DNA of 54,360 nucleotides from Thermoplasmata archaeon (GCA_023265395.1 JAHFTX010000015.1:1-54360), one strand, 5' to 3'. Shown: positions 24,059 to 32,872, counted from the first letter of the stretch. Numbers and translations: made by a program. Notes: a model not told the origin generated them from the letters alone.

Positions 24059-24973
24059 ATGGTCGCCCGAGGCCGCCCGGACCGCTCCACCTGGGAGGCG
24101 CTGATCGCCGATGGCCTCGACGAGGCGGCCCGGCGCTGGCAGGTGGCGCCGGAGCGACTGCCGACGCTGCGGTTGCACCAACGCGACTCCCCACTGGGCC
24201 ATCGGGTGCTCGTCTCCGAGTACGACCCGATGGCCCATGAGGTGGTGTTCCACCTTGCCGACCTTGCCGCCTGCGTCGACTACGGCTGGGCCGAGGCGAC
24301 GGTGCTCACGCGCTACCTGGCGCACCATGAGCTGGGGCACGCCGCCGAGCTGGAGGCGCTCCAGCGCAGCGGGCTCAATCCCTATCTGCACCAGGTCAAC
24401 GCCCGCTCCGAACGGGGGTGGCAGATCTCCTACTGGGCCGACCTGCGCCAAGCGGTCCACGCGCTGATCAATGGGACGATGGACTACGCGATCAACCAGC
24501 GCCTGGCGCAGTGGGGGTTGGTGGCACCGCTGTCGCTAGAGATGGTGCTCGGCGACCTCACGCGACGTGCGACGCAGAAGCCCGATTCGATCGCCTATCA
24601 GGTCCGGCGCGACCTGCTGGCGCATTTCAACCGGGTCCTGTTCTGCGACCGCGCCGACCGCGCCAACGCCCAGCGGCTCCAGCAGCTGTGTCAGCGGATC
24701 GTGGGCACCCCCGAATGGGGCTGGGTCGCCGCGGCGGTCCAACGGGTGCACTTTGGCGAGGCTGCAGGGTACGAGGAGGCTCTCCCGCGCGTCGCTGCCG
24801 CGCTCTTCCCCGACCTGCAGGTGGAGGTGCGCGCGGTCCCGCTCGAGCTCTTGCCCGCCGGGACGCGACTGCCCAAGGGCTGGCACACCTCACCGATGCG
24901 CTACTTCCATTGGGACCTCGAGAAGAAGCGACCGATCAGCACCGGTCCTGCTGGGCTGCCCGCAGCCGGGTGA
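24059..24973 (+). CDS. HELGH-motif zincin-like metallopeptidase, uncharacterised
   Basis: A 304-residue soluble protein without signal peptide. HELGH occurs at 90-94 in a helix (YLAHHELGHAAELEAL), the zinc-binding motif of zincin metallopeptidases. About 60 residues later NGTMDYAINQRL may provide the third ligand. I do not recognise the family beyond this. The rest is helical and includes a region rich in Arg and Gln (RRDLLAHFNRVLF...). Cytoplasmic HExxH proteins of this size often process toxins, antitoxins or misfolded proteins, but no function is claimed. It lies 52 bases after the methyltransferase. Its 3' end overlaps the convergent DUF531 gene by 38 bases. Confidence 0.7.
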   Translation: MVARGRPDRSTWEALIADGLDEAARRWQVAPERLPTLRLHQRDSPLGHRVLVSEYDPMAHEVVFHLADLAACVDYGWAEATVLTRYLAHHELGHAAELEALQRSGLNPYLHQVNARSERGWQISYWADLRQAVHALINGTMDYAINQRLAQWGLVAPLSLEMVLGDLTRRATQKPDSIAYQVRRDLLAHFNRVLFCDRADRANAQRLQQLCQRIVGTPEWGWVAAAVQRVHFGEAAGYEEALPRVAAALFPDLQVEVRAVPLELLPAGTRLPKGWHTSPMRYFHWDLEKKRPISTGPAGLPAAG

Positions 24974-25574
24974 TGACCTCGGCGGTGACCGCCGCGATGG
25001 CCGTTGCGGTCTCGAAGGGAATCGACTGCCCACTGAGCTCCAGATGGGTGTCGATGCGCTCGCGCAGGTCGTTGGGCAGCCCCTTGTGACCCAGGCCGAA
25101 GAGGAGCAGCTGCGAACGCCCCTCGGCCAGGGACGCCGCGACGGTGGCACAATCGATGCGCCGATGCGAAGCCGGCTTGGCGGTCGTCAGCACCGGCGTG
25201 CCCAGCTGGGGCGGGAGCCCGCCGGTGGGCATCGGCCAGATGCTCAAGCGGCCACCATCCGCAAGGACGCGCAGGGGGGCGACCTCGGAGGCCACCGAGG
25301 TCGTCGAGGCCACCCAGGCCGCCAGCTGCCGCGGATCGGAGGGATCCTCCAGGGGCACGGGCACCTGGTCACCGTGGGTCAGCGCGCTGCTGCGTGCGGG
25401 GTCCTTGAGCCCCTGCAGCGGGAATCCCATGAGCGCGACGTTGGCGTCATAGGCCAACGCCACCGGGCCGACGCGCACGAGGACTCGCCGATGGGCCTCG
25501 TCGAAGCGCAGCATGTCGTAGGTGTTGACCAGGCCCAAGGTCAATCTGCCCGGGCCGGTCCGTCTGCCGCGCAC
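24936..25574 (-). CDS. DUF531 family protein (archaeal)
   Basis: A 212-residue protein with the DUF531 opening LTLGLVNTYDMLRFDEAHRR, then ALMGFPLQGL and a C-terminal helical part. The family is restricted to archaea and I recall it as SPOUT-methyltransferase-like in fold (a trefoil-knot RNA methylase), which the central LLLFGLGHKGLP would suit, but this is knowledge from memory and not shown here. The GTG at 25574 gives a dozen residues before the conserved core. The small zinc-ribbon gene ends nine bases upstream on the same strand, so the two probably form an operon. Confidence 0.8.
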   Translation of the reverse strand: MRGRRTGPGRLTLGLVNTYDMLRFDEAHRRVLVRVGPVALAYDANVALMGFPLQGLKDPARSSALTHGDQVPVPLEDPSDPRQLAAWVASTTSVASEVAPLRVLADGGRLSIWPMPTGGLPPQLGTPVLTTAKPASHRRIDCATVAASLAEGRSQLLLFGLGHKGLPNDLRERIDTHLELSGQSIPFETATAIAAVTAEVITRLRAAQQDRC

Positions 25575-25583
25575 CAGCAGCCC

Positions 25584-25760
25584 TCAGGTCCGAGGCTCCT
25601 CGTCGCCGCCCTTGTCCTTGAAGGTCACCAGCTGATGGTACTTGGGCAGCACGCCGAGGATCACCTTGCACCATTCGCAGCTGACCAGCAGGTAGTGACC
25701 CTTGTCGTGGGCGGTCCCCTCGGCGGACTTGCCGCAGTGGGGGCAGAGGGTCGTGACCAT
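25584..25760 (-). CDS. Small zinc-ribbon protein
   Basis: A 58-residue protein with two Cys pairs (CPHC near residue 6 and CEWC near residue 29) that can hold one zinc ion. The remainder is a short beta-rich region and a charged C-terminal tail (KDKGGDEEPRT). Such mini-proteins in archaea act in transcription or translation complexes or as RNA binders. The ATG at 25760 was preferred to an in-frame GTG at 25781. It lies just upstream of DUF531 on the same strand and is divergent from triosephosphate isomerase. Confidence 0.7.
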   Translation of the reverse strand: MVTTLCPHCGKSAEGTAHDKGHYLLVSCEWCKVILGVLPKYHQLVTFKDKGGDEEPRT

Positions 25761-25867
25761 CGGAGGCACCGTGCAGGGCACCGATGGCCTTCGAGGGCAA
25801 AAAGCGACCGGCCCCCCGCAGGCCTGAGGGCAAAAGGAGAAAGGGTCGACTGCGCCTGCGTCGGCCC

Positions 25868-26539
25868 ATGGGCGGCCCGCTGGTGCTGGTCAACCTCAAG
25901 ACCTACGGGGACGCCACCGGTGCGGCGGGGCTCGAACTCTGCCGCAGCCTGCAACGCGCCGATGATGGCCGCAGCCTGACCGCCCTGGCGGTCCCTGCCC
26001 TCGATGTCGCGCGCTACGCCGCGGCCCTGCGCCTGCCCATCTACGCTCAGCATGTCGATGGGGCGATGGCGGGCAAGAGCACCGGCCACACCGTCGCTAC
26101 GGCGATGGCGGCCGCCGGTGCGGTGGGCACCCTGCTCAACCATGCCGAGCGCCCGCTGGCGGCAGCCGACCTGCTTGCGGCACATCACGCCGCCAAGGGG
26201 GCGGGCCTGCGCACGGTCATCTGCGCCGCTGACGGTCCGAAGGCCGCCAAGGTGGCACGGCTGCACCCCGACTACGTGGCCATCGAACCGCCGGAGCTGA
26301 TCGGGGGCGAGGTGTCGGTGAGCACCGCAGCGCCCGAGGTCGTCCGCTCCGCCGTCGCGCTGGTCGCTGCAAGTTCGCCATCGGTCGCCGTGCTCTGCGG
26401 CGCGGGGATCAAGGACCGCGCCGATGTCACGGCCGCTCGCAAGCTTGGGACGGCTGGGGTGTTGGTGGCCTCGGGGGTCGTCTGTGCCAAGGACCCTGCA
26501 GCAGCGCTCTCCGACTTGCTCGCGGGGATGGGTCGGTAG
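25868..26539 (+). CDS. tpiA: Triosephosphate isomerase, archaeal type
   Basis: A 223-residue (beta/alpha)8 enzyme interconverting dihydroxyacetone phosphate and glyceraldehyde 3-phosphate. Length is that of archaeal enzymes, about 25 residues shorter than bacterial ones. Active-site residues are visible: Asn9 and Lys11 (VNLKTY), His62 (YAQHVDG) and Glu140 (AIEPPELIGG); the phosphate-binding CGAGI and VASG loops are near the C-terminus. The frame opens 84 bases further upstream, but those residues are Arg/Lys-rich and unlike the family; the ATG at 25868 starts directly before the first strand. Used in gluconeogenesis or glycolysis. Confidence 0.95.
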   Translation: MGGPLVLVNLKTYGDATGAAGLELCRSLQRADDGRSLTALAVPALDVARYAAALRLPIYAQHVDGAMAGKSTGHTVATAMAAAGAVGTLLNHAERPLAAADLLAAHHAAKGAGLRTVICAADGPKAAKVARLHPDYVAIEPPELIGGEVSVSTAAPEVVRSAVALVAASSPSVAVLCGAGIKDRADVTAARKLGTAGVLVASGVVCAKDPAAALSDLLAGMGR

Positions 26540-26549
26540 GCTCCCAACC

Positions 26550-26554
26550 TATAT
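26550..26554 (+). promoter_or_regulatory. TATA box for beta-helix gene
   Basis: TATAT in CCTATATCC, 26-30 bases before the GTG at 26580. This is the spacing expected of a leaderless archaeal transcript. It lies just after the triosephosphate isomerase stop codon. Confidence 0.5.
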
Positions 26555-26579
26555 CCGCCGCCAGCGGGTGGTCAGCACT

Positions 26580-29474
26580 GTGCGACGACTCACGACCCTG
26601 TGCCTGGGGCTCCTGCTGCTTTCCGTCGCGTTCTCGCCGTCGGTGGGCGCCAGCAACGACCCTCCTCCGGCCGGGGGCACGGTCATCGGCGACTGGGTCG
26701 TCAGCGACGTGCGTTCGTACACCGGTGTCGACCTGTTGCTCGATGGCAACCTCACCATCGCTGCCGGTGGCACGCTGACCCTCGACGGCGTCAACCTGAC
26801 CATCAACAGCACCGCCACCACCTTCTGGAACATCACCGTCCAATCGGGCGGGACGCTGCGGCTGCACGACGGCACCATTGTCGGACCCAACCAGAGCGCG
26901 CCGCACCCCTACTACCTGCGAGCGCTCGACGGCTCCGTCCTCGACGCCTCCGACAGCACCATCGCCGGGGCCGGGACCTCCTTGGGGCCCCTCAGCGGCG
27001 AGCTGCAGGGGGTGTACCTGGGGACCTCGGGGGCGACCCTCGACAACGTCACGGTCCGTGACGGCTACTCGGGGATCGTCGTCTCGTCGCTCGTGGGCGT
27101 GGTCGCTCCGCACCTGACCAACTGCACCCTGCGGGACAATGCCGCAAGCGGGCTCGTGGTGGCCTTGGCTGCCCGGCCGCTCGTCGATGGGCTGCAGAGC
27201 ATCAACAACGCCATCGGTGTGAGCATCCTCTCGACGGTCGAGGCAGCGGACCTTGCCGGCATCAACGCCTCCGACAACATCATCGGTCTCCGCGTCCTCG
27301 GCGGAAAGGTCTCGCTGCGCCAGTCGACGGTGCGGGACAACGCCATCGGAGTCCTTTCGCAGCCCCAGACCCTGCAACCAGACATCGACCTCACCGACGT
27401 GACCCTGCGCGGCAACCTCGACGGCACGATCCTCGAAGGTGGGACCCTGACGATGTCGGGTGGCGGCACCGATGCGGGTGACGAAGCCCCGCTGACCCTG
27501 GGCGCCGCGGCCAGCGCCACCCTGGTCGACGTCTCCCTCGATCAGCAAGGCATCGCCTTCAACGACACCGACAGCTGGGTCGACATCCTCTGGACGACGT
27601 TCTGGCAGACGGTCGATGATTCCTCCGGTCCCGTGGCCAATGCCACACTCCAGATCCTCGACGCCCAGGGTGCCGTGGTGCTCAGCGGGACCACCAATGC
27701 GACGGGGCTGCTCGGACCGCTGCCCATCCGCCAGGCGCGCCGCTCGGGCGGCAGCGAGGCCCTCGACCTCAACCCCCATCTGGTGAGCGCGGCCGCCCCC
27801 AACCTCCGGGCCGATGCCTCCCTTGATGTCGATGCGACGACGACCTACGTCGTCTCCCTCCTGCCCTTCGACCAGACGGCACCGGTGGTGACCATCCTCA
27901 CCCCCGAGCACGGGAGCGCACAGGCGAACCGGTCGATCGAGCTGAGCGGCAGCGCTTCCGACAACCTCGCCCTCGAGGGCGTGGAGGTCAGCCTCGATGG
28001 CAGCAACTGGACGCTGGCCATCGGCAACGCCTCGTGGCAGGCCCACCTGCTGGCGAGCGCCGATGGGGTGCAGCAGGTGCGCGCCCGGGCGTTCGATTCC
28101 TTTGGCAACGTCGGCAACGACACCATCAACGTGACCATCGACACCCGCGCGCCGCTGCTAGAGATCGCCGCCCCTGCCAATCGCAGCCTGACCAACCACA
28201 CCACGATCGCCGTCAGCGGCACCGCCGAGCCTGGTGCGGTCGTCGCGCTCCAGGGGGTGCCGCTCAGCGGTACGGCCGGCAGCTGGAGCGGCTTTGGGAC
28301 CCTCCCCGACGAGGGAGACAACGCCGTCGAGGTGACGGCCAGCGACGCGGTCGGCAACGTTGCGACCGCATCGGTCACCGTCATCCGCGACACGACGGCG
28401 GCGACGATCCGCCTGGTGCACCCAGCACCGGGGCAGACCCTCGCCGACGCGACCGTCCAACTCGAGGGCGATGCCGACGACCTCGTGGGGATCGCCGCCG
28501 TGCGGGTGATGCCCGAGGGCGAAGCCGCCATCGGTGCGGCCCTGTCCGTCGATGGGGTGCCCAGCAGCGGGGGGGTGGGGATCACCCATCCGCTGTGGCG
28601 GGCGACCTTGACGCTCCACCCGGGGCAGAACCCCTTGGTGCTTGAGGTCATCGACGCCGCGGGCAATGTGGGCCACGACGTCGCCTCCCTGACCTTCCTG
28701 CCAGCCGACACCACCGAGCCGACGCTGACGATCACCAATCCCCTCCCGGGAGCAGAACCCGTCGAAGGGTCGATCCAGGTGCAAGGGCGTGCCACAGACG
28801 ACCGCAGCGTTCGGCTGGTGGAGGTCGCGCTCGGCTCGGGCCCCTACGTCCCGGCGCTGGGGACCACGTCCTGGTTCGTGACGCTGACCCTTGCGGTCGG
28901 CCCGATGACCATCCACGCCCGCGCGTTCGACGGCGCCAACAACAGCGCGACCACCGCCGTCGATGTGGTCGTGCGCAGCGGGGATGGCGAGGGCCCCACG
29001 GTCACCATCACCGCGCCGCTGGCCCAACAGCGCATCAACGGACGGACGGTCCAGCTGGTCGGTGAGGCCTTCGACCCCTCGGGGGTGACGGTGGTCGAGG
29101 TGACGCTCAACGGCGGTCTGCCGATTCGCGCGGCCTATGCCAACGACACCGGGCTCTTCGTGGTCGTGCTCGAGGGTCTGACCGAAGGGACGAACCTCAT
29201 CGAGGTGACCGCCACCGACAGCGTCGGCAACGTCGGCGGCGCCACGGTCGTGGTGGTGCGCCCCGCCCACCCGAGGGAGGATACCCAGTGGCTGCTCTTC
29301 GCCACCGCGGCAGTCGCCCTGGTGGCGGTGATCGCGACCATCGTCAGCTTCCAGCTGCGGTGGCAAGCCAGCCGCGCCCTGACGGACCGACAGGACCAGA
29401 TGGCGGATTCGCGCACGAGCTCCTCGACGAATGGTCGGCCCCACCAGGCCCGCGGCAGCGACTCCGAGGAATGA
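26580..29474 (+). CDS. Membrane-anchored beta-helix/Ig-repeat surface protein
   Basis: A 964-residue exported protein. A signal peptide (VRRLTTLCLGLLLLSVAF) is followed by NDPPPAGG and then a right-handed parallel beta-helix of NosD/pectate-lyase type (residues about 45-330: short repeats such as 'LDGVNLTI' and 'GTLRLHDGTIVG'). After this come at least five Ig-like modules with the pattern 'D...P.vtI..P..gs....n..i.l.G.asD', most containing Asn-x-Thr sequons. A single transmembrane helix at about 902-924 and a polar 40-residue cytoplasmic tail close the protein. Parallel beta-helices bind or degrade polysaccharide, and catalytic residues are not evident here, so adhesion is the cautious inference. 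Start GTG at 26580; a second in-frame GTG is at 26568. The protein at 50468 shares the same N-terminal plan. Confidence 0.8.
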   Translation: MRRLTTLCLGLLLLSVAFSPSVGASNDPPPAGGTVIGDWVVSDVRSYTGVDLLLDGNLTIAAGGTLTLDGVNLTINSTATTFWNITVQSGGTLRLHDGTIVGPNQSAPHPYYLRALDGSVLDASDSTIAGAGTSLGPLSGELQGVYLGTSGATLDNVTVRDGYSGIVVSSLVGVVAPHLTNCTLRDNAASGLVVALAARPLVDGLQSINNAIGVSILSTVEAADLAGINASDNIIGLRVLGGKVSLRQSTVRDNAIGVLSQPQTLQPDIDLTDVTLRGNLDGTILEGGTLTMSGGGTDAGDEAPLTLGAAASATLVDVSLDQQGIAFNDTDSWVDILWTTFWQTVDDSSGPVANATLQILDAQGAVVLSGTTNATGLLGPLPIRQARRSGGSEALDLNPHLVSAAAPNLRADASLDVDATTTYVVSLLPFDQTAPVVTILTPEHGSAQANRSIELSGSASDNLALEGVEVSLDGSNWTLAIGNASWQAHLLASADGVQQVRARAFDSFGNVGNDTINVTIDTRAPLLEIAAPANRSLTNHTTIAVSGTAEPGAVVALQGVPLSGTAGSWSGFGTLPDEGDNAVEVTASDAVGNVATASVTVIRDTTAATIRLVHPAPGQTLADATVQLEGDADDLVGIAAVRVMPEGEAAIGAALSVDGVPSSGGVGITHPLWRATLTLHPGQNPLVLEVIDAAGNVGHDVASLTFLPADTTEPTLTITNPLPGAEPVEGSIQVQGRATDDRSVRLVEVALGSGPYVPALGTTSWFVTLTLAVGPMTIHARAFDGANNSATTAVDVVVRSGDGEGPTVTITAPLAQQRINGRTVQLVGEAFDPSGVTVVEVTLNGGLPIRAAYANDTGLFVVVLEGLTEGTNLIEVTATDSVGNVGGATVVVVRPAHPREDTQWLLFATAAVALVAVIATIVSFQLRWQASRALTDRQDQMADSRTSSSTNGRPHQARGSDSEE

Positions 29475-30392
29475 TCAGAACCGCGCCGGTGCCGCGGGGT
29501 CGCGCTCCGGCGGCTCGGACGTGACGGGATCGTCGAGTCCATCGAGGATGTGCTCGAGGCCCGACAGGTGGATGTTCATCTGCGGCAGCCCCAAGGTCGC
29601 CTTGTAGTCCGCTGCCTTCTGGTCGAACCAGGTCGCGACGGCATCGGCGATCTCGCTGTTGAGCAGGTCGTAGTGCACCCGCCCCTGCGGAAGGCTCGCC
29701 GCCAGCAGGTCGACGACGGGAACCCCGTGGACGCCTCCGAGCACGCACTGGCGGTAGTACTCGACCTGACCGTTGGGCTGATCGCCGAAGGCCTCCAAGG
29801 CCTGCGGCAGGCTCCGCAGCAGCTTGGCGCGTTCGGGGCCCACTTGGCCGATGGTGAGCGTGGGGCTGACGAACAGGTACGCACTCTGGGAGGCCTCGAG
29901 CAAGCGCACCGGCACCGGGACGTAGCGGCCCGACCAGCAGCCTGCCTCGGCGGCCAGCGCTCGCTGGTAGTCCTCGAAGGACGCACTCGCGCCCGCAAGA
30001 CGGTCGAGGAGCGGACGGATGTCCTGCGCCCCGCTGCGCTCCTGCAGCGCCACGACCAGCCCGTGGCATCCGAGGCGGCCGCCAAGGGAGCTGAGGTCTC
30101 GTGGCCGCAGGTGCAGCTGCAGCATCCCCACCCCTGTCTCCTTGGGGGTCATCAAGCCCAGGGGCAGCGGACGCGACTGCAACGGCCAGACCGATCCGAC
30201 CTCGAGCACCATCGCCAAGCGCTGGTCGGGCCGCCCGGAGCGTTGATGCAGGCCAAGGCCCCGACCGACCCCCGGCACGAAGGCGCGCCGCGGGTCTGCG
30301 ACCACCAGACTCTCGGAGCCGTCACGCATCCCGCGCACCGAGAGCAGGGACCCGTAGCCCAGCAGGGGGACCTTGGGGTCGGAGCCGCCCAT
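29475..30392 (-). CDS. Gamma-glutamylcyclotransferase-like fold protein
   Basis: A 305-residue soluble protein. The N-terminal VPLLGYGSLLS matches the 'GYGSL' loop of the gamma-glutamylcyclotransferase/ChaC fold, and a WPLQSRPLPLGLM strand region follows; the expected catalytic Glu cannot be fixed by eye. Residues 110-305 are mostly helical and contain a CWSGRYVPVPVRLLEAS segment. The C-terminus is acidic and Pro-rich. Family membership is therefore provisional. The ATG at 30392 was chosen; a GTG nine bases upstream is in frame. The stop abuts the convergent beta-helix gene with no bases between (TGA then TCA). Confidence 0.55.
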   Translation of the reverse strand: MGGSDPKVPLLGYGSLLSVRGMRDGSESLVVADPRRAFVPGVGRGLGLHQRSGRPDQRLAMVLEVGSVWPLQSRPLPLGLMTPKETGVGMLQLHLRPRDLSSLGGRLGCHGLVVALQERSGAQDIRPLLDRLAGASASFEDYQRALAAEAGCWSGRYVPVPVRLLEASQSAYLFVSPTLTIGQVGPERAKLLRSLPQALEAFGDQPNGQVEYYRQCVLGGVHGVPVVDLLAASLPQGRVHYDLLNSEIADAVATWFDQKAADYKATLGLPQMNIHLSGLEHILDGLDDPVTSEPPERDPAAPARF

Positions 30393-30416
30393 GGGCCTCA
30401 CCTGCGTCCGTGGCGC

Positions 30417-32000
30417 TTAATCGCCACCGTGACCGGCAACGGACTCATCGCCGCTCGGCTCGTCGTCGGGCTCCCACCGCGCGTCGGGATAGCCGCGCTC
30501 GGTGGCCACCCGCGAGTGGTAGTAGCCATAGTTGGCGTACAGCAGCAGCCCGCAACCCATCCAGGCGACCATCACCACCGCCGAGAGGGGGACCTCGATG
30601 AAGAGGCTGAGCATCAGCCCGATGCAGGAGATCACCCCGATGATGGGCAGGATCGGGTTGAAGGGCATGCGGAAGGGCCGGCGGGCGTCAGGCGCGCGCT
30701 TGCGCAGCAGCGGCACCGACAGGCAGACGAGGATGAAGGCGAAGAGGGTGCCCACGTTGGCGACCGCCGCCGCGGTGGTGATCGGGGTGATCCCAGCGAC
30801 CAAGGCGATGGAGAACCCCGACACCAGCGTCGGCAGCGCAGGGGTACCGAATCGCGGATGGATGCGCGCCAGCTTGCCCGGAAGCAGACCGTCCCGGGCC
30901 AGGGCGAAATAGATCCGCGGTTGTGCCAGGAGCGAGACCATCAGCACCGAAGTGATGCCAAAGAGGGCACCGATGGCCAGGACGTTGGCCATGCCCGGCT
31001 GCCCCACGGAGACCAGGGCGGCCGCCAACGGCTGCTTGATGTCGATGTCGGTGTACGCGACCATGCCGATGAGCACGACGGCGATGCCGATGTAGAGCAG
31101 GGTCGTGATGCTCAGCGACCCGATGATGCCGATGGTCATGTCCCGCTGAGGGTCCTTGACCTCCTCGGCGGTGGTCGCCAACGACTCGAAGCCCAAGTAG
31201 GCGAAGAACACCAGCGCGCCACCGGTGAGCACTCCGCCCGCGCCGTAGGGCATGAAGGGCGTAAAATGGGCGGGGTTGAAGTAGAACAGGCCACCGATGA
31301 GGAACATCCCGATCACGGCCAGCTTGGTGGCGACGAGGATCATGTTGAACCGCGCGCTCTCCTTGGTACCACGGTACAGCAACGCGGTCAGTCCAAGGAC
31401 GATCAGCATCGCCGGGAGGTTGATGACGCCGCCGTTGCTGGGATCGGTGGTGATGGCCTTGGGCAGCACCACGCCCACCGACTGCAACAACCCCCCGATG
31501 TAGCCGCTCCACCCCACGGCCACCGCGCCGGCGCCGACCGAATACTCGAGGACCAGCGACCAGGCGACCATCCAGGCGACGATCTCTCCGATGGAGGCGT
31601 AGGAGTAGGTATAGGAGCTGCCCGCGATGGGCAGCATCGACGCCAGCTCCGAGTAGCAGAGGGCGACGATGATGCAGACGATCCCCACGAGGATGAAGCT
31701 GAGGACGACCCCGGGACCGGCGTAGAGTGCCGTCACGACCCCCACGAGGACGAAGATCCCGGCACCGATGATCGCGCCGATCCCCAGGATGAGCACATCG
31801 AACCACCCCAGGGTCCGCGGCAGCCGGTGCTTGGTGTCCTTGAGCATCCCCAACAGCTGGTCGACATCCTTGGTGATGAACAGCCGCTCGCGGGCGTAGC
31901 TGAGGTCATCGACCTGCTCGGCGGACTGCCCCTGGGAGGACTCGTCGAGGGATCCCTCGGCCGCGGCATCCTCGGTCATCATCGGGTCCGCAGAACTCAA
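30417..32000 (-). CDS. Amino acid permease (APC superfamily, cationic amino acid type)
   Basis: An integral membrane protein of 527 residues with about 12 hydrophobic segments. The first membrane region carries the APC signature (GWFDVLILGIGAIIGAGIFV), the unwound GAGIF sequence at which substrate binds; later YSELASMLPIAGSSYTYSY also fits the family. It resembles the CAT/YfnA branch that imports basic or small neutral amino acids; specificity is not readable. Both ends are acidic and hydrophilic (first 60, last 15 residues). The start is uncertain: TTG at 32000 overlaps the preceding stop in TTGA, suggesting coupling, while ATG at 31982 is six codons inside. Confidence 0.9.
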   Translation of the reverse strand: MSSADPMMTEDAAAEGSLDESSQGQSAEQVDDLSYARERLFITKDVDQLLGMLKDTKHRLPRTLGWFDVLILGIGAIIGAGIFVLVGVVTALYAGPGVVLSFILVGIVCIIVALCYSELASMLPIAGSSYTYSYASIGEIVAWMVAWSLVLEYSVGAGAVAVGWSGYIGGLLQSVGVVLPKAITTDPSNGGVINLPAMLIVLGLTALLYRGTKESARFNMILVATKLAVIGMFLIGGLFYFNPAHFTPFMPYGAGGVLTGGALVFFAYLGFESLATTAEEVKDPQRDMTIGIIGSLSITTLLYIGIAVVLIGMVAYTDIDIKQPLAAALVSVGQPGMANVLAIGALFGITSVLMVSLLAQPRIYFALARDGLLPGKLARIHPRFGTPALPTLVSGFSIALVAGITPITTAAAVANVGTLFAFILVCLSVPLLRKRAPDARRPFRMPFNPILPIIGVISCIGLMLSLFIEVPLSAVVMVAWMGCGLLLYANYGYYHSRVATERGYPDARWEPDDEPSGDESVAGHGGD

Positions 32001-32653
32001 TGGCTACCCTCCGAGGGACCGGAGTCCTTGGCGGGGCTGGCGGCGGTGATCGTCGCATTGTAGGCGGAGGAGATGATCGTGATCTGGAAGTCGACATTGC
32101 CCTGCCGCAGGCACCCGATGATCGGCGGGCAGAGTCCGCCGCGGCTCTCCTCGATCGTGACGGTGTAGTCATCGCCTGCCTCGGTCTGTGCCGGTTGCAC
32201 CGCCTCGAGGTGCGCCCAGGCAGCGGCTTTCGAGCCTGCGGTGAAGGAGAGCGGCTCGGGTGCTGGCGCATAGGACCAGTCGACACTCACCGTCTGCCCG
32301 GCAGCGCCGCTGGCGGTCCCGACCTGTGCCCCCGTGCCGTTGGTGACCGTGACCGTCAAGGTGGCGCCCGGCCGTGCGAAGGGTGGATGGTCGACCGAGG
32401 AGAGCTGGAGGGAGACGTCGGTGAGGTTCTCGACGAAGACGGGGACCTGCACGGTCTGCGTCGCGCCATCAGCGACAGTCCCCCCTTGCGCGGGGAGGTT
32501 CATCTGGACCACGCCCCAGGTGACCTCGTAGAGCGCCTTGCCGCTCGACGCTTCCGTGCGCGGCTGCAGCTTATCGCCGATGATCGCTCCGGCACCCAGC
32601 GCGATGACAATCAGTGCGACACCGACGATGCTGACCAACTGATTCGGGCGCAC
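31997..32653 (-). CDS. Secreted or membrane-anchored beta-rich protein
   Basis: A 218-residue protein with an N-terminal hydrophobic helix (residues 5-26) that may be an uncleaved anchor. The rest is beta-rich with a pattern like Ig-like or transthyretin folds (VQVPVFVENLTDVSLQLSS). Two cysteines (GGLCPPIIGCL) near the end could form a disulfide. I do not recognise a family. It starts with GTG and overlaps the downstream permease by four bases (TTGA), so the two are probably translated together and may act together in uptake. Confidence 0.6.
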   Translation of the reverse strand: MRPNQLVSIVGVALIVIALGAGAIIGDKLQPRTEASSGKALYEVTWGVVQMNLPAQGGTVADGATQTVQVPVFVENLTDVSLQLSSVDHPPFARPGATLTVTVTNGTGAQVGTASGAAGQTVSVDWSYAPAPEPLSFTAGSKAAAWAHLEAVQPAQTEAGDDYTVTIEESRGGLCPPIIGCLRQGNVDFQITIISSAYNATITAASPAKDSGPSEGSH

Positions 32654-32718
32654 GGTCGGCCACCTTAGAGTGCTTACAAGAAGTTTGGGGGGCGGCAGCT
32701 GCGCTCAGAGGGAAGGGG

Positions 32719-32843
32719 TGCTTGACAGCGACCCCGGCTTCCCGTGGGCTCGCGCACCACAGTACCATCGGAAACGCAGGTGGGCTTAACTACCGGGTTC
32801 GAGATGAGACCGGGTGTTTCCCCACCGCCATGGCCGTCAAGCA
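32719..32843 (-). rRNA. rrf: 5S ribosomal RNA
   Basis: Read on the minus strand, the 125 bases give a typical archaeal 5S rRNA. The 5' GCTTGAC pairs with the 3' GTCAAGC to close helix I. GGTGGGGAAACACC, CATCTCGAACCCGG and TAAGCCCACC are the conserved loop regions. No 16S, 23S or tRNA lies near it in the window, so the 5S gene is solitary, as is known in Thermoplasma and relatives. A pyrimidine-rich run (CCCCTTCCCTCT on the minus strand, 32707-32718) immediately follows and may end transcription. Ends are set by helix I, so an error of a few bases is possible. Confidence 0.95.
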
Positions 32844-32865
32844 AGATGGCCAGTCCCACCTCCGG

Positions 32866-32872
32866 TATAAAA
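32866..32872. promoter_or_regulatory. Palindromic TATA box shared by 5S rRNA and PPP phosphatase
   Basis: TATAAAA on the plus strand (TTTTATA on the minus) lies 23-29 bases before the 5S 5' end (minus) and about 50-56 bases before the ATG at 32922 (plus). Flanking CGG and CCG make it nearly symmetric (CGGTATAAAACCG), so it could bind TBP in either orientation and serve both genes. Confidence 0.7.

Noticed and set aside
25784-25867. Upstream extension of triosephosphate isomerase
   Set aside because: The extra 28 residues are Arg/Lys-rich and precede the family's normal start; the ATG at 25868 fits known lengths.
29550-32063. 837-residue plus-strand frame over the permease and GGCT-like genes
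   Set aside because: It is antisense to a protein with clear APC membrane segments and shows shadow composition.
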